A stretch of 64,000 bases of DNA. Origin: an uncultured Candidatus Nitrosopumilus sp. GTDB lineage: Archaea; Thermoproteota; Nitrososphaeria; Nitrososphaerales; Nitrosopumilaceae. Shown here one piece after another: positions 61,746-64,000 of the stretch. Position 1 is the first letter of the stretch. The number at the start of each line of letters is the position of its first letter. The DNA is taken from assembly GCA_951812645.1 (NCBI GenBank), contig CATOSM010000001.1, positions 537,560 through 601,559 on the forward strand. Reading direction: 5' to 3'. A program made the position numbers and the translations under genes. Under the pieces are notes generated by a model that ran no database searches, had not been told where the DNA came from, and saw only the letters and a program-made list of their open reading frames with translations.

Positions 61746-62183
61746 ATGAGCGAACCAATAATCAGGGAATTAAAAGAGGATGACCTCTGGAATGGGTTTT
61801 TAGAGTCACTAGATTCATTGAAACAGGCAAGCAATATTGAAAAAACCAAAGCAAAAGATATTTTTGAAAAAATTAATTCCAATCCAGATCACATCGTAGC
61901 AGTTGCAGAAATTGATGGCAGAGTTGTTGGCTCGGCAACATTATTGATAGAGTCAAAATTTATCCATAATGGAGGATTGGCAGGACACATAGAAGACGTA
62001 GTAGTCAATAAGGAATACCAGGGCCAAAGAATAGGCGAGAAAATTATGAGATATTTGGTTGAAAAGGCAAAAAAACGTGGCTGTTACAAAACAATCTTAG
62101 ATTGCACAGATGATGTTAAACCATTTTATGAGAAATTAGGGTTTAAACAAGTTGCAAATGAATTAAGGCTAGATAATAATTAA
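61746..62183 (+). CDS. GNAT acetyltransferase, GNA1-like
   Basis: 145 residues. The text KFIHNGGLAGHIEDVVVNKEYQGQRIGEKIM and CYKTILDCTDDVKPFYEKLGFK is close to eukaryotic glucosamine-6-phosphate N-acetyltransferase (GNA1), including the Q/RGxGxG-like loop QGQRIG and the CYK..LDC segment. Probable role: N-acetylation of glucosamine 6-phosphate for surface glycans. Such eukaryote-like GNA1 in an archaeon is notable. Convergent overlap of four bases with the next gene. Confidence 0.82.
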   Translation: MSEPIIRELKEDDLWNGFLESLDSLKQASNIEKTKAKDIFEKINSNPDHIVAVAEIDGRVVGSATLLIESKFIHNGGLAGHIEDVVVNKEYQGQRIGEKIMRYLVEKAKKRGCYKTILDCTDDVKPFYEKLGFKQVANELRLDNN

Positions 62184-62620
62184 AAATATTCCTTTTTTGG
62201 GCGTCTCTTTCTTTCTTTTGTTAGATATGCACCCACGCCAATTACGGGAATTGATAAAATCATGAACAGTAATGGCACATATTTTACAACATCTGTAAGA
62301 TAAGCATCATCAATATTTTCCAACATTAAATGGGAAACAGTCATGCCAGCTAACAAGATTATTCCACCCAGAATGATTAGTCCCCCAATAGGTTTTGAAC
62401 CATATTGTCGTTTCATAATAAACGGAACGGCAGCTAAAATACCTGCAGGAGCAACGCCAATAGAAATGAATTGGAATATTTTTGGATCAGGATCAAATGT
62501 AATTGTAAATTCTATAGCTTCAGGAACATCACTCATAAAATTATAAATCGAAATCATCTCGCCAGCAAACATGGCAAATAGTCCAACACTAGTTACTGCA
62601 AGCCATTTTTCTATTGCCAT
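62180..62620 (-). CDS. Hypothetical four-helix membrane protein (146 aa)
   Basis: Four TM helices (about 6-26, 50-67, 77-98, 111-134) and a basic C-terminus (TKERKRRPKKEYF). ATG start. Not recognised. Confidence 0.6.
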   Translation of the reverse strand: MAIEKWLAVTSVGLFAMFAGEMISIYNFMSDVPEAIEFTITFDPDPKIFQFISIGVAPAGILAAVPFIMKRQYGSKPIGGLIILGGIILLAGMTVSHLMLENIDDAYLTDVVKYVPLLFMILSIPVIGVGAYLTKERKRRPKKEYF

Positions 62621-62661
62621 GTCCTAACAAATCTGGATTGATAAATAAACCATTCAAAAAA

Positions 62662-63678
62662 TCACACGATGCCAACTAGGTTGGCTAATTCTTTCCTACA
62701 AGCTGCACCAAGCTTTTCTGCTGCCTGTTCAGGAGAAATATCGTTAAGGAATATCCCATAGCCGCGTTCTAATCCAGACCAAGGTTTTGTGATAGGATAA
62801 ATTTCAACATGCCAATGGATTTGTCTACTATTTTTCTTTTCAGGGGAAAGATGGAAAACCAGATTGTATGAAACATTCTTTACAGTTTTTGACAGACCGC
62901 CAAGTGTTGCTCTTAGGATTAATGATAAATCGTTAATTTCTTTTTGAGTGATTTTTGAAAAGCTTGTAGTGTGTTTTTTTGGAGATATCCAAAACTCGTA
63001 AGGATATGAAGGAGACCAAGGGCAAAATGCGATAAAGCCTTCGGTTTGAAGCACTTGGCGAGGACCGCTAATTTCCTCATTTACTGTTTGACACATAGGA
63101 CAAACACCTTTTTCATTCAAAATTTTGTGAGACGCTTCTGCTTCAGTCTCAATTACAGGGGGAATAGTTGAAAAGGTGAGGAGGCTAAGATGAGGGTGAG
63201 GATTCGCATTACCAGCCAAGTCCCCATGGTCACCGTAAATTGAAACATAGGTTACACCTTTTTGAGTGTAGAGCCAACGTAGCCTATCTTGGACGACTAC
63301 CAGCACGTTTGACCACTGTTCAGTGTCTATAGTTGCAAAAGAATCTTTTTCATTTGGAGATGCAACTACAATGTAGTGATATCCATATGCAGGTTCACTG
63401 TAGAAAGGTTTGTCACTGTAAGAATTTTCAGTTTCAACGGATACTATGGGATTTTTACTTTCAAAAACACGAATAGCCCAATCTCTTACATATTCGTCTT
63501 CATTATCCTGAAGACGTTGCAACATACCATCTTTTGCAACAAGTGACAAAACAGAAGGGTTTGTCATGGATTCATTGCCAGGTGCAAACGGTGCTTTTTT
63601 AGGATCAATGACTTTGTCGTCTTTTTTTGCGACAATCATAAAACGCTCAGAAACATAATCTTTACGCATATCCCCCAT
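62662..63678 (-). CDS. Galactose-1-phosphate uridylyltransferase-like protein
   Basis: 338 residues, HIT superfamily. Active-site HxH with the nucleophilic His in NANPHPHLSLL; a second histidine block in QIHWHVEIYP; zinc-type CPMC in KGVCPMCQTVNEE. The order and length fit GalT, transferring UMP between UDP-glucose and galactose 1-phosphate; ADP/other nucleotidyltransferase specificity is possible. An in-frame ATG nine bases in is an alternative start. Confidence 0.8.
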   Translation of the reverse strand: MGDMRKDYVSERFMIVAKKDDKVIDPKKAPFAPGNESMTNPSVLSLVAKDGMLQRLQDNEDEYVRDWAIRVFESKNPIVSVETENSYSDKPFYSEPAYGYHYIVVASPNEKDSFATIDTEQWSNVLVVVQDRLRWLYTQKGVTYVSIYGDHGDLAGNANPHPHLSLLTFSTIPPVIETEAEASHKILNEKGVCPMCQTVNEEISGPRQVLQTEGFIAFCPWSPSYPYEFWISPKKHTTSFSKITQKEINDLSLILRATLGGLSKTVKNVSYNLVFHLSPEKKNSRQIHWHVEIYPITKPWSGLERGYGIFLNDISPEQAAEKLGAACRKELANLVGIV

Positions 63679-63926
63679 AATGGTTAATGGAAGTAAAATG
63701 TATGTTAAAACGTTTACTAAGATCCATTCAAATCAATTCTAAAAATAATTCGTCGTAACTTTTCCATAGAGTTAAGAAAAATAATTCTGCAAAGGATGAT
63801 TACAAAAGATAAGAAAACATCGGTGAACAAATGTTTTATTTTGATCGCAAATTTTGTTGCAAGATTTAAAGCAGAGCATCAGACTTGAAATAAGCAGGGA
63901 ATATTTTGGATAATTCTGATATTCAC

Positions 63927-64000
63927 ATGATCTATGTTCTTTTAGACGGAGTAGGAGATTTACCACACCCAGATTTAGATGGAAAAACACCGTTAGAGGC
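63927..64000 (+). CDS. apgM: Cofactor-independent phosphoglycerate mutase, archaeal type (partial, 3' end outside window)
   Basis: ATG at 63927, MIYVLLDGVGDLPHPDLDGKTPLEA, the N-terminus of archaeal iPGM (ApgM), where the Asp of LLDGxGD binds metal. A TTG seven codons upstream is possible. The rest lies beyond the window. Glycolysis/gluconeogenesis, 3PG to 2PG. Confidence 0.8.
   Translation, partial: MIYVLLDGVGDLPHPDLDGKTPLE

Noticed and set aside
1..64000. CRISPR array or cas genes
   Set aside because: No regularly spaced repeat set was seen; the only tandem repeat is the 2 x 99-bp duplication inside a coding gene.

Overview
The window is a stretch of an AT-rich chromosome from an ammonia-oxidising thaumarchaeon of the Nitrosopumilus type (inferred, not proven). 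The grounds are an archaeal TATA-binding protein, archaeal-type lysyl-tRNA synthetase class I, archaeal Elp3, archaeal shikimate genes (AroA'/AroB' route and a GHMP shikimate kinase), F420 genes, a ThiD-ThiN fusion, many small zinc-ribbon proteins, and starts lying about 25 bases downstream of TATA boxes, as in leaderless archaeal mRNAs.

Layout. 1-3.2 kb: 3' end of a membrane-anchored peptide/nickel-type binding protein, tsr3, a broken gene, and IS copy 1. 3.4-9.7 kb: a giant secreted lamin-tail/Ig-repeat protein, tRNA-Pro(TGG), methionine aminopeptidase, zinc ribbons, DUF1512. 9.8-14 kb: TBP, tRNA-binding protein, SRPBCC protein, GT2, HtrA. 14-17.8 kb: cofG-cofH (FO synthase) followed by a wrecked pmbA/tldD-type gene. 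17.9-27 kb: Ca/cation exchanger, wHTH regulator with a palindrome over its start, PAC2 protein, purM, Kef-type antiporter, basic small protein, elp3, lysS, coiled-coil protein. 27-33 kb: small membrane and Cys-rich proteins, ferritin, divergent Nramp-like transporter, minimal beta-carbonic-anhydrase-like protein, tag, CBS and SHOCT proteins, and two pseudogenes.

33.8-40.4 kb looks like a genomic island. It ends at tRNA-Arg(GCG), and a 20-base near-copy of that tRNA's 3' end lies at the far side (33824-33843) in the same orientation. Inside are a GC-richer secreted beta-helix protein, gene debris, an overlapping Fe-S DinG/XPD-like helicase plus RNase HII-like pair, and a divergent NERD nuclease-like gene. 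This helicase/RNase H/NERD set is the best candidate here for an undescribed nucleic-acid-processing or defence module, but that function is inference.

40.4-47 kb: methyltransferase, aquaporin, peroxiredoxin, a repeat protein built on a GTLPKGF motif, UbiD-family decarboxylase and an MqnC-like radical SAM enzyme (probably menaquinone). 47-57.6 kb: the whole archaeal shikimate/chorismate/tyrosine cluster in one direction: AroA', AroB', AroD, AroE, archaeal AroK, AroA, AroC, a chorismate mutase-aminotransferase fusion, TyrA. Every gene is intact except EPSP synthase (aroA), which has two frameshifts, a changed active-site motif and IS copy 2 inserted with an AAT target duplication. Unless another aroA exists, the pathway is cut before chorismate, which feeds aromatic amino acids and the futalosine menaquinone route; tyrosine also feeds FO synthase. 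57.6-64 kb: thiC, thiD-thiN, nucleotidyltransferase, GNA1-like acetyltransferase, galT-like gene and the start of an archaeal phosphoglycerate mutase.

Several genes carry homopolymer indels while most long genes are intact, which suggests real gene decay rather than poor sequence, though read-level checking would settle it.
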